In this document: piece by piece, positions 1-8,975 of the stretch | Layout: each line of letters opens with the position of its first letter | How positions within the stretch are numbered: position 1 is the stretch's first letter | DNA from: Alphaproteobacteria bacterium | GTDB lineage: Bacteria; Pseudomonadota; Alphaproteobacteria; UBA9219; RFNS01 | Length of the DNA: 43,136 nt | Assembly: GCA_009927055.1 (NCBI GenBank) | Contig: RFNS01000247.1 | Location: forward strand, 1 to 43,136 | Direction: 5' to 3' | Program-made: the position numbers and the translations under genes | The notes under the pieces: generated by a model | Databases searched by the model: none | Told to the model about the DNA's origin: nothing | The model's input: only the letters and a program-made list of their open reading frames with translations

Positions 1-2954
1 GTTTGCAACCCTGTTGCCCCTGATATGGCGGGTGGCGCGATGCCATTGGTGGTTGCATCGCCCAGGGGTTTTAATGTGCCCGGCTGCAAGGGCAAACCCA
101 CGCAGCTGGAGGATGACCCACCGTTGACGCCCATACATTCCCACTGCCATGGGCCATTGCCTGTAACCGATGTGGCCTCGCCTGAAAAACATAAATCGGC
201 CGTTGGGGCAACCTCGGCAGGGCGACCATTGGCAAGGCCGCACGCACCATCAATCACAAGGCTGGCCGATGATGTGGGCGGTGATGTGGGTGACACAGCC
301 AGCGCACGTGGGGCTGTGCAGGCCACGGCCCTGCCCCCCTCGGTGCCCGCGCATGACCACACAAACGGGCCTTCGCCGTTCATACTGGTGTTGACGCTGC
401 TGGGCGTGCCCGATGTGCAAAGATCGGCCTCCGGGGCCACCGCTGTCGCCACACCTGCCGCTTTACCACACAAACCCTGCGCCGGAACAATCAGGCCCGA
501 AGCAGAAGCTGCCGCAGGGCGCGCTGTTGTTTCTGCGGGCTGATCAGCGACGGCAGCGGGGGCCGATTGCCCTCCCTCACCCGCCTGAACAGGGGCCTGA
601 ATCCGTGTCGTTTCAGGAACAGAAGTTGTCGCATTCATCACCGCACGGCGGGGCATGGCGATGGTTTCTGTGGCCAGATTAGGCACGCCCGATTTTGTTG
701 TGCGCGAATAATCAGGCACGGGGGTTGGGGCGGGCGCGCTGACCGTGGGCGGAACCGCGGCCGCAGACGCCACGGTCGAGGCTGATGGCGCCTGAGCACT
801 GCCCACAACAGGGGCCAGAGTTTTCCCCTGCTCCAGTTGCTGGAGCATGCGTGCGTTCAAATCGGCCGTTGACAGGCCTTTTGTGGCGGTCCACGCCTCA
901 GGCTGTGAGGCAGGCACAGCAGGCGCGGGGGCGGCCTGTGTTACCGCCGGCGCCAGCGACGTTGATGGTGCCGCAACAACCGGTGCTTTGGGGAGAGGGA
1001 GAGAAGGTGGCAGAGGCGGTTGGATGGTTGCCTTGGCCACCGTATCTGTCGGTGCGGCGTCGGGCGCTTTCATATCATCGGCTTTGGCTGATTGGGGTGC
1101 GGTGGCGCTGCGATCCATCTGCGCCATGCAGGCAACTGTGGTGCCCCCTTCCCCGCCATCGCAATGCCATGTCCACGGGCCGCTACCTGAAATATCTTTG
1201 GCGCTGCCTGTGCGGCATAAATCTGATGCGGCAGCGGGAAGCGTGACATAAGCTTTGCCATTGGCGCCGCCACATTCGGCCAGCGTGGGCAGCTGGGCCG
1301 TGCAATCAATCTTTTTGTCGGTGCCAGGTTCGCGGCACGACCACGACCACGGACCATCGCCCGTCACCTGCGATGCTTCGGCGTTCACGCACAAATCTTT
1401 CGAGGGTTTGACAATCTGCGGTGCAGAGGCTGAGGGGCCACAGGCAGGTCCATCCACCGCGGGGGCACTTTCTCCCTCGGCCGAGCCTTGATCGGCATAG
1501 GAGATGGGCACAAGATCATCCAGCGGCACTACATCGGGCAAGCGATCGGGCGCTGAGGTTAAAATCATATCCTCGGTTTCGTTGGAAGGATCAATAGGCT
1601 GATCCTGCGGAATAATATCGGCAAGTGCGACGGCGGCATCCAGCATGGTATCGCTGCGCTCAGGCGGTGGGGCGATTTGGCTGATGCCGGGCATGGTTTC
1701 GGGCACATACGACGCAACGCACGACACCGAAGCGCCGCCCGCCATGCCAAGACACTGCCACACCCATGGTCCCTGCCCTGAAACCGCGGTGGGGCTTCCG
1801 CGCGCGCACAGACCCTCCCGTGGGGCGATCGCAATGCCTGTGCCGTTTGCAGGGCCACAGGCTGCATCCATTTTCACGGCGCTGGTGCAGCTGGCAGGCA
1901 TGCCACCATTGATGCCCGAGCAAGCCCAATACCACGGGCCTTTGCCATGAACATCGCTGGGCATGCCGCTGTTGCACAGGCCGCTGGTGGGGGCCGATGT
2001 TCCACCAGATTGCTGGGCACTGCCGCAGGTGCCATCAACCTTACCTTCTTTGCTGGTCGAGAAAACAGGATTGTTAGGAATGCTGACCTGATCTGTTGTG
2101 ATCATGGGCGCCCCTGGTGCGCGCAACACATTGGCGCCAAGATCGCTCTGACGCACAGGGGCCGATGAAAGCTGCTGAACAGGCTGCGCAGGTTGAACAG
2201 GTGGCGCGATGATGGTTTCTTGTTTGTCAACTTGTCTTTCAGCACCCGCCACATCAACCGTGGGCACGACCTGATCAAGCGTGATCAACCCATCATCTTC
2301 AGGGATGGCCACACCCTTTGGCCCGCATGAATTTTCAAGCCACACATCTTCTAATTTGCCTTCGGGGCATACCACACGTGTTTCGCCCACAATGCGGCCG
2401 TTGAAATTTGGGGGATATCCCGCTTCAACACATTCGCGCGTCCATGAAACTTTTTGCGGCTGGCATTGCCCGGTCGAGGGGCTGACAGGCTGCAAAGGCA
2501 CCTGGCCCGAAGGCGGACTGACAAGTTGCAAATTCGCGGTGCCATAAGATGCCGCATTCTCCAGCGGCTGAATGGGCGGTAAGGTATCGTTGCGCCCCTT
2601 CAGGCTGTCTTTCAGGCCTTCCATCAAATCTTTTTGACCCACAGGGTTGACCGATCGGAATTGACCCGCCAGCGCAGGCGGCAGATTGGGGGCTTTGATT
2701 TGCGGCGCTTCATCAGCCACACGCGGCGCGGGCCAGCGATAGCGCGGCGCCGATTGTTCAAATTTTTCACGCGCCTTGGCCCCAATGCCCCAATCATCAT
2801 TTGCAATGGGCACGTTCCACGGCCACTTATCGCTGCGCGGCTCTGCGGCCGGAATAACAGGCACTGGCCCTTCGTTGGCGGCACCTGCAATGGCCGGAAA
2901 CAAAAAGAGGGCGGCGCACATAAGCGCCATACGCGCAGTTAAGGTATGAATCAT
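1..2954 (-). CDS. Large secreted repeat protein (C-terminus truncated by window edge); signal peptide, Pro/Ala-rich linkers and six ~50-aa 'CG.ANG...P...LC..G..S.V.G.GPW.W.C.G..GG....C.A' repeats
   Basis: Minus-strand reading from ATG at 2954 (MIHTLTARMALMCAALFLFPAIAGAANEGPVPV...) was translated by hand and stays open to base 1. It is absent from the ORF track, probably because it has no stop in the window. Repeats start near 2027, 1859, 1442, ~1281, ~485 and ~255. Confidence 0.85.
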   Translation of the reverse strand, partial: MIHTLTARMALMCAALFLFPAIAGAANEGPVPVIPAAEPRSDKWPWNVPIANDDWGIGAKAREKFEQSAPRYRWPAPRVADEAPQIKAPNLPPALAGQFRSVNPVGQKDLMEGLKDSLKGRNDTLPPIQPLENAASYGTANLQLVSPPSGQVPLQPVSPSTGQCQPQKVSWTRECVEAGYPPNFNGRIVGETRVVCPEGKLEDVWLENSCGPKGVAIPEDDGLITLDQVVPTVDVAGAERQVDKQETIIAPPVQPAQPVQQLSSAPVRQSDLGANVLRAPGAPMITTDQVSIPNNPVFSTSKEGKVDGTCGSAQQSGGTSAPTSGLCNSGMPSDVHGKGPWYWACSGINGGMPASCTSAVKMDAACGPANGTGIAIAPREGLCARGSPTAVSGQGPWVWQCLGMAGGASVSCVASYVPETMPGISQIAPPPERSDTMLDAAVALADIIPQDQPIDPSNETEDMILTSAPDRLPDVVPLDDLVPISYADQGSAEGESAPAVDGPACGPSASAPQIVKPSKDLCVNAEASQVTGDGPWSWSCREPGTDKKIDCTAQLPTLAECGGANGKAYVTLPAAASDLCRTGSAKDISGSGPWTWHCDGGEGGTTVACMAQMDRSATAPQSAKADDMKAPDAAPTDTVAKATIQPPLPPSLPLPKAPVVAAPSTSLAPAVTQAAPAPAVPASQPEAWTATKGLSTADLNARMLQQLEQGKTLAPVVGSAQAPSASTVASAAAVPPTVSAPAPTPVPDYSRTTKSGVPNLATETIAMPRRAVMNATTSVPETTRIQAPVQAGEGGQSAPAAVADQPAETTARPAAASASGLIVPAQGLCGKAAGVATAVAPEADLCTSGTPSSVNTSMNGEGPFVWSCAGTEGGRAVACTAPRALAVSPTSPPTSSASLVIDGACGLANGRPAEVAPTADLCFSGEATSVTGNGPWQWECMGVNGGSSSSCVGLPLQPGTLKPLGDATTNGIAPPAISGATGLQ

Positions 2955-3114
2955 GGTGGTTTTCCTTGGGAAGATTTGTATAACCTTATGGGAAAATTGG
3001 CAAAATGAGGTAAAAATGACCCCAGCCCATTCAAAATACCCTATTTTTTCATTGATTTGATTAACGAATGATCCTCCACTAAGACTGCCCCCTATCGACT
3101 GAGGGGAGGGCGGC

Positions 3115-4161
3115 GTGTTGCATCTGGTCACGGGCGGATCGGGCTTTGTTGGATCAACCATTGCACGACTTTTGACGGCAAGAGGGGAACAGGTTCGTGT
3201 GCTGGATATATGGAAAGCTGAAGATTTTCCTACAGCGGTTGATTTTATACAGGGCGATATCAACGACAGCGCGATGGTGGCCAAAGCCATGCAGGGGGTT
3301 GATTATGTGCACCATAACGTCGCTCTGGTGCCACTGGCCAAGGCTGGGCGCGATTATTGGAAAGTGAATGTGGAAGGGACGCGCATCGCGCTGGACGAGG
3401 CCAAAAAAGCGGGCGTTAAAATGTTTTCTCACATGTCGTCCAGTGCGGTGTTTGGCTCGCCCGATGTGATGCCCATTACGAATGACACGCCAAGAAAACC
3501 TGTTGAGATATATGGCGAAGCCAAAAAAGCCGGTGAAGATTTGGTGATGGAAGCCCAACAAAACGGGTTTCCCGCCGCCATTATTCGCCCTCGAACTATT
3601 ATTGGCACCGGACGCCTTGGCATCTTCAACATTCTTTTTGAGTGGATTAAGGATGGTGCCAACATTTATACCATCGGCGATGGTTCTGGGCTTTTTCAAT
3701 TCATTCATGTTGAGGATATTGCCGAAGCCAGCATCCAAGCCTGTATGAAAAAATGCGTGGGTGTTTTTAATGTGGGAACAGATCAGTTTGGCACATTGCG
3801 CGAGGATTTAGAGTTTTTGTGTGCCCATGCTGGCACTGGCTCTCAGGTTAAAAGTTTGCCTGTTGCGCTTGCCATGGGGGTGCTGCAGTGTCTCGACAGG
3901 TTGCAACTATCACCCCTCAGCCCCTGGCATTATCTTACCTATCATAAGCCGTTTTATTTTGATTCAGCGCCAGCCTTTAAGACACTGGGGTTTGCGCCCA
4001 CATACAGCAATCGGCAAATGCTTTGCAGCAGCTATGATTGGTTTGTGAAAAGTTTTGATTCAAAAAATGTCATGCAAGGTTCATCGCTTCACAAAAAACC
4101 AGTGAAGCAGGGATTGCTGAAACTGCTTAAGGCGTTCTCATCGCTCAATGGGCTAAAATAA
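3115..4161 (+). CDS. NAD-dependent epimerase/dehydratase (extended SDR family)
   Basis: N-terminal Rossmann motif VTGGSGFVG, SSSAVFG, and catalytic YGEAKK (YxxxK). Start codon appears to be GTG/TTG near 3115. Confidence 0.85.
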   Translation: MLHLVTGGSGFVGSTIARLLTARGEQVRVLDIWKAEDFPTAVDFIQGDINDSAMVAKAMQGVDYVHHNVALVPLAKAGRDYWKVNVEGTRIALDEAKKAGVKMFSHMSSSAVFGSPDVMPITNDTPRKPVEIYGEAKKAGEDLVMEAQQNGFPAAIIRPRTIIGTGRLGIFNILFEWIKDGANIYTIGDGSGLFQFIHVEDIAEASIQACMKKCVGVFNVGTDQFGTLREDLEFLCAHAGTGSQVKSLPVALAMGVLQCLDRLQLSPLSPWHYLTYHKPFYFDSAPAFKTLGFAPTYSNRQMLCSSYDWFVKSFDSKNVMQGSSLHKKPVKQGLLKLLKAFSSLNGLK

Positions 4162-5029
4162 AGCCAGTCAAAGTCAACACGCCCAATGCCAAGCTGGCAA
4201 GGTCGGTCAATGCAAATTTTACGGGGTCATCGTCCAGCCGTCCATGATGGGCCAGCGGCCAGATGCGCGAAAACCACATCAACACCGCCACGGGCGCCAT
4301 CAGCAGCCACAAGGGGTGCTGATAATAGGCGCTGCCTGAAAAAAATTCGGCCACATAAAGCATCAACACAATGGTTGAGGCAATGCCCAAAGCCACACCA
4401 AACACCAAGGTTAATGGCCAATCATTGGGGATGTAGTGCCGGCCATGAACAATCACCTCGCCAGCTTTTTTTGTTTTCATCAGTTCAGAATGTCTTTTGA
4501 CAAGCGCCAGCGAAAAGAAAAATAAAATGGAAAATGATATCAACCATACCGAAAAACTAACATCAGCCGCCAAAGTTCCGGCAATTAAACGCAGCGTGAA
4601 CAACAGGCCAATGACCGCACAATCGAGCAACGGAATTTTTTTCAGCGATAAACTATAGGCCAAAGTCAATGAAACATATGCCACAATAATAAGTAAAACA
4701 TCAGGAAAATAAACATAAACCACAAAGCCAGAGGCGCCAAGCAACAGCGCGCTTGCCCAACATGCGGCTTTTTCTCCTATGCGCCCCGAAGCAATGGCGC
4801 GAAATTTTTTTGTGGGGTGGTTTTGATCATGAGCTTTATCCATCAAATCGTTGAGAATATATGTGGCAGAAGCGATGGCGCAAAAAATAATAAAAACGAA
4901 CGCCACATTTTGTAGCGCATTGATGCGCCCCCATTCATGGGCCAGCACAAAGGGGATAAACAGAAGAAAATTTTTTGACCATTGATGCGCGCGCAGGGCA
5001 TCCAACCAGAGGGCGATGGCAGAGATCAT
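4145..5029 (-). CDS. UbiA-family prenyltransferase (polyprenyl-phosphate phosphoribosyltransferase-like)
   Basis: MISAIALWLDALRAHQWSKNFLLFIPF..., NDLMDKAHDQNHPTKKFRAIASG (UbiA Asp-rich motif), multiple hydrophobic helices. Start ATG at 5029 overlaps the upstream stop as ATGA. Confidence 0.85.
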   Translation of the reverse strand: MISAIALWLDALRAHQWSKNFLLFIPFVLAHEWGRINALQNVAFVFIIFCAIASATYILNDLMDKAHDQNHPTKKFRAIASGRIGEKAACWASALLLGASGFVVYVYFPDVLLIIVAYVSLTLAYSLSLKKIPLLDCAVIGLLFTLRLIAGTLAADVSFSVWLISFSILFFFSLALVKRHSELMKTKKAGEVIVHGRHYIPNDWPLTLVFGVALGIASTIVLMLYVAEFFSGSAYYQHPLWLLMAPVAVLMWFSRIWPLAHHGRLDDDPVKFALTDLASLALGVLTLTGFILAH

Positions 5030-6060
5030 AGGGTGTGTCCGTTCTGCAGGCACCATTCAATCGCACGGCGCATGCCTTCTCTCAACTGAATGGCGGGCTG
5101 ATAACCTAAAATGCGTTTGGCTTTTGATATGTCGCAGGCAATGTTTTTATTTAATTCCGATAAGACATGAATTTTTTGATGATAGAGGCCAAGCCATTGC
5201 AAGCCGCCATCGACCCATGTGGCGGCATTGCCCAATAACCCAGGCAAGCGAACAGCGCCATGGCGGGAGGGGATGTTCAAATCTTCTCGAAAGACGCGCT
5301 GAATTGTGTCGATAATCTCATTCATGCTATAGGGCTGCTCATCGGCCAGCCAAAAAATCTCACCGGCTGCATCGGTATGCTGGGCGCACAAATAAATTCC
5401 CTTGGCCAAATTATCAACATATCCCATCGAACGCCTGTTCATGCCGTTGCCAACAATAGGAAATTTCCCACTTTTTACCATACTGAGAAAAAATGTTTGC
5501 CTGCTGGGTTGTCCCGGCCCATAAAACCAAGGGGCGCGCACAATCACCATTTCCGGCGCTTGCCGGCTGGCGATGTGATCGCGCAGCATCAATTCCATTT
5601 GCCACTTAGAGTGACCGTACCCCATATAGGGATGATAAGGACTTTCTTCTGTAAAGGTATGGTTGTTTGAGGGATTACAACCGATGGGCGAGTTTGATGA
5701 CATGGCCACCATGCGGCGCACGCCAGAAATTTTGGCGGCTGCAAGAAGGTGCGCGGTGCCAGAAAAATTAACATCGATAAATTCAGAAACTTTGCGGGGA
5801 TGAATAACGCCAGCGAGGTGGATGAGAATTGATCCCTCAGCCCCACGACAAAGTTTTTTGCAAGCGTCATCGTCGCGGATATCACCCACCACAAGCTCGC
5901 ACCCAAGTTTTTTTAAGAAGTCATGATTTTCTTTTTCATTCACCAGAACGCGAATTTTTTTTGCGGCGTGATTGCCCAAATCATTGTCTAAAGTTCCTGC
6001 AAAAGCTTGCGCAACCCTTTGCCCAAGCCAGCCATTGCCCCCTGTGATGATGATCATCGC
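5026..6060 (-). CDS. NAD-dependent epimerase/dehydratase (extended SDR, 3-beta-HSD-like)
   Basis: MIIITGGNGWLGQRV Rossmann motif; MSSNSPIG; YGHSK motif; RAPWFYGPGQP. Confidence 0.85.
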   Translation of the reverse strand, partial: AMIIITGGNGWLGQRVAQAFAGTLDNDLGNHAAKKIRVLVNEKENHDFLKKLGCELVVGDIRDDDACKKLCRGAEGSILIHLAGVIHPRKVSEFIDVNFSGTAHLLAAAKISGVRRMVAMSSNSPIGCNPSNNHTFTEESPYHPYMGYGHSKWQMELMLRDHIASRQAPEMVIVRAPWFYGPGQPSRQTFFLSMVKSGKFPIVGNGMNRRSMGYVDNLAKGIYLCAQHTDAAGEIFWLADEQPYSMNEIIDTIQRVFREDLNIPSRHGAVRLPGLLGNAATWVDGGLQWLGLYHQKIHVLSELNKNIACDISKAKRILGYQPAIQLREGMRRAIEWCLQNGHTL

Positions 6061-6067
6061 CGCCTCG

Positions 6068-7540
6068 TCAGAACGTTTTTGCATGGTGCCCGTTTAGCAT
6101 AGACTCGGCATTTCTATAGGCCAGTGCCATAATGGTGGCCTGCGGGTTAACGCCAGGAGCCCCAGGAATCTGGCTGGCATCCGCAACCCACAGGTTATCA
6201 ACATCCCACACTTTTCCAAAACTGTCGGTGGCTGTTTGCGCTTTGTTTTGGCCAGGCTTGCATGAACTGAACATATGCACAGACATGAGGTTGACATGTT
6301 TTTTTGGCAATGATGCGTCTAAAAATGCGCGCGCGGTGTGCGCATCATCAAACCCGCCATGGTCATGGATGCTGGGCAGAACAGTGTGCGCCTCGGCCGC
6401 AAATAAAAGTTGGCATAAACGCGCTGTGATCTGTCGTAAATTTTCCCAATCTTGGGCGGTGAGATGATAAGTGACCAACGGGCGCGCCACGCCGGGCAAA
6501 ACAACAACACGCCCACAGCCTTCGGGTTTAATCATGCCATAATAAGACCCTGCATGCCCCCATTCAGGCAAAAAATGCTTGCGATGTGACCAGCTTTCAG
6601 ACATTGCAAGACCATAAGTAGCCGGCGAAAACACAGAGCCACCGATGCGTTGTTCAGGCATAAAATGCGTGATAGCCGCCAAGGGCAGACGATGTTGATC
6701 GGCATGAATGGCTTGATGAAATAATCCTGTCACTTTAAGGGTGGGGTGCAGTTGCAGACCGCGCCCAATGTTATGTCTGATGCCAGATTTCAGCAGCAAG
6801 GAGGGGGTGTGTACCGCGCCCGCACAGGCAAAAAAAAATTTTCCTTTCACAATAAAATTATTCACGCCATTCGTGGCAATGACCGATGAAATTTTTTGGC
6901 CTGTGCGCATTAATTTTAAGGCTTTCAACCCGCTGTGCAGACGCAACCCGCGCTGTTGCGATTGTGGCAGCAGTGTCACCGACATCGATTGTTTGCCGCC
7001 TGTGGGGCATGAAAACGCACAAAAATTTGTTCCCATGCAATCGCGTTGGGCGCGTTTTAATCGGACATATTCCCAGCCCATTGTTTCGGCCCCTTGAATA
7101 AGGCGATGCGTAGGCGGCCCCGCATCGGCCAGTGTGTCACTGGCGTTCACAGCCCGCTCGGCGCGTTCGTAATAAGTGCTTAAATGGCTTGGGGAGAAAT
7201 GATCGAGTTGATATTTTTTTGACCAATCTTCAATTATTTTATCATCACATCTTTGAAAAATGCCGCTGTTAATTTCTGTGCCGCCACCCACGCATCGGCC
7301 TTCAGCATAATTGATGGGATTTTTCCCCAACGCCACGGTCAACCCCGCATCGCGCCAGTAGCGGCGCATATTTTCTGCGGCATCGGTGCTGATGATTTTT
7401 TTGTCGATGGCGGGGCCTTCTTCCAGCATCAGCACATCTTTGCCGGCGCGAGTCAGCACATCGGCCACGGCGCTGCCGCCCGCGCCCGAACCAATAATAA
7501 CATACTCAGCCTCTAATGTTTCTGGCGAGACATTATTCAT
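6068..7540 (-). CDS. GMC-family FAD oxidoreductase
   Basis: AEYVIIGSGAGGSAVADVLTRAGKDVLMLEEGP (FAD-binding); CVGGGTEINSG; C-terminal NLWVADASQIPGAPGVNPQATIMALAYR. Likely start MNNVSPE at 7540, overlapping the upstream ORF stop. Confidence 0.9.
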   Translation of the reverse strand: MNNVSPETLEAEYVIIGSGAGGSAVADVLTRAGKDVLMLEEGPAIDKKIISTDAAENMRRYWRDAGLTVALGKNPINYAEGRCVGGGTEINSGIFQRCDDKIIEDWSKKYQLDHFSPSHLSTYYERAERAVNASDTLADAGPPTHRLIQGAETMGWEYVRLKRAQRDCMGTNFCAFSCPTGGKQSMSVTLLPQSQQRGLRLHSGLKALKLMRTGQKISSVIATNGVNNFIVKGKFFFACAGAVHTPSLLLKSGIRHNIGRGLQLHPTLKVTGLFHQAIHADQHRLPLAAITHFMPEQRIGGSVFSPATYGLAMSESWSHRKHFLPEWGHAGSYYGMIKPEGCGRVVVLPGVARPLVTYHLTAQDWENLRQITARLCQLLFAAEAHTVLPSIHDHGGFDDAHTARAFLDASLPKKHVNLMSVHMFSSCKPGQNKAQTATDSFGKVWDVDNLWVADASQIPGAPGVNPQATIMALAYRNAESMLNGHHAKTF

Positions 7541-7988
7541 GGCTGGCAGACCGTTCTTTTCTGTGTGCTGATAATATTTCGGCACGCGTTTGCATATCAT
7601 CGGCTCCCATGGCCTGACGCACTGTGGGGTGGCTAAAAAACGCAACCATCGTCAATGACCGCAGCAGATGAATGAGTTTAGAAAACAGCGCACAAACATT
7701 TGCCAATTCTTCAATCCCTCTTGCCGCAGTGGCGGATGGAGAAGAACTTTTCCACCACCACGGATGGCGCAGCAACACCCATAATGTCAGCACAACAACC
7801 ATGCCATGGGCTGTGAAGCGCACCCACGGCGCTGATAATGTCAGTGAGGCCATCACATGTTGTGTGCAATGTTGCACAAGGCTCAAGCGATCGGCACCCG
7901 AAAGCGGTGGCCAAAGCGGAAGCAGTGCCGAGACAATTGACGGAGAGTGAGTGAAAAAAGAGTGGTGTTTGATCACGCGTGCTGCCAA
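7533..7988 (-). CDS. Small hydrophobic-segment protein coupled to the GMC oxidoreductase (hypothetical)
   Basis: ORF with a Trp-rich hydrophobic segment (ARGMVVVLTLWVLLRHPWWW region) whose stop overlaps the GMC start (ATGAATAA). No family recognised; start codon uncertain. Confidence 0.5.
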   Translation of the reverse strand: MAARVIKHHSFFTHSPSIVSALLPLWPPLSGADRLSLVQHCTQHVMASLTLSAPWVRFTAHGMVVVLTLWVLLRHPWWWKSSSPSATAARGIEELANVCALFSKLIHLLRSLTMVAFFSHPTVRQAMGADDMQTRAEILSAHRKERSASHE

Positions 7989-7989
7989 C

Positions 7990-8064
7990 TGGTAGCAGCG
8001 GAGGGATTTGAACCCCCGACCAAGGGATTATGATTCCCCTGCTCTACCCCTGAGCTACGCTGCC
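7990..8064 (-). tRNA. tRNA-Met (anticodon CAT, elongator type)
   Basis: Minus: GGCAGCG-TA-GCTC AGGGGTA GAGC-A-GGGGA ATCATAA TCCCT-TGGTC-GGGGG TTCAAAT CCCTC-CGCTGCT-ACCA. Acceptor, D, anticodon and T stems all pair, and CCA is encoded. Confidence 0.93.
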
Positions 8065-8150
8065 ACCTTAGGAAGGTCTATTAAGGGCCTGAAAAGGCTT
8101 AAGTCAAGCCCTATGGCTGCACTTTTCGTCTCAAAGCTTTGGACCAAACC

Positions 8151-8939
8151 TTACCGTGGCGTGGCAATGCCGCGCAGCTCAATTTTATCATGTTTGGGGG
8201 CTTTTGCCCGGCGCGGACGCATTAATTCATCATTTGTGGCACAGATATCGGCCAGTGTGAGATAACCCTGCGGCACACTCACACCCGTTTCAATGTACAC
8301 GATATTGCCCAGAACATGAGGCCCATCTTTACGGAAGGTATATCTCACATCGCTGTGACCTACAAAAATTCTCTCAATACCCTCGACGCGCGCATTAATG
8401 TTGTTCTGGGCGCGTTCTCGCCCGTACGTTAAGCTTAAAATTGTCTCTTGATCGCGCGCCAGAATTTTTCTTTTGCACTCTTGCCAGCTTTGCCCCAAGG
8501 GAACTTCGGCATGAACAATGCCACAGGCTTTGTGGTCTTTTTGTTCTATCTCAATCATATAGGGAAGTTTGGAAATTTCTTCGGCAATTTTGGATAGTTC
8601 ATCATCTTGAATGTCGTCTGTCCAGTCGTGCAGGCCAACACTCAACAAATCATTCTTATTCTTTTGACCATTCAAAATATTGCTGATGTAAGCCAATGCC
8701 ATGTCGTCATGGTTTCCTCTGACCGAAAAAAACCATTTTTCTCTCAGCAGCGACAGAAGAAGGTCATGATCTGGCCCCCGATTAACCATATCTCCCGCGC
8801 TGAAAACACGATCGCGTGATGGATCAAAATCAGCCCGCTGCAGGGCGTGGTACAAACGGCGAATGTGCCCGTGAATGTCGGTGGTTATAAGGTCTCTGCC
8901 GCGCGTGTTGGGTGGGAAGGTTTGTACAAAACAATCCAT
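8151..8939 (-). CDS. Metallophosphoesterase / serine-threonine protein phosphatase family
   Basis: Motifs DIHGH, GDMVNRGPDHD, RGNHDD, VHAEVPL, GHSDVRY. Confidence 0.85.
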   Translation of the reverse strand: MDCFVQTFPPNTRGRDLITTDIHGHIRRLYHALQRADFDPSRDRVFSAGDMVNRGPDHDLLLSLLREKWFFSVRGNHDDMALAYISNILNGQKNKNDLLSVGLHDWTDDIQDDELSKIAEEISKLPYMIEIEQKDHKACGIVHAEVPLGQSWQECKRKILARDQETILSLTYGRERAQNNINARVEGIERIFVGHSDVRYTFRKDGPHVLGNIVYIETGVSVPQGYLTLADICATNDELMRPRRAKAPKHDKIELRGIATPR

Positions 8940-8975
8940 GGTGTTTTTTGTACCCGTCAAACGTCACAAGGTGTT

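Noticed and set aside
25-1491. Several plus and minus short ORFs (172, 153, 134, 95 aa) in the first 3 kb
   Set aside because: All lie within the single long minus-strand repeat protein frame, which has a signal peptide and consistent repeats.
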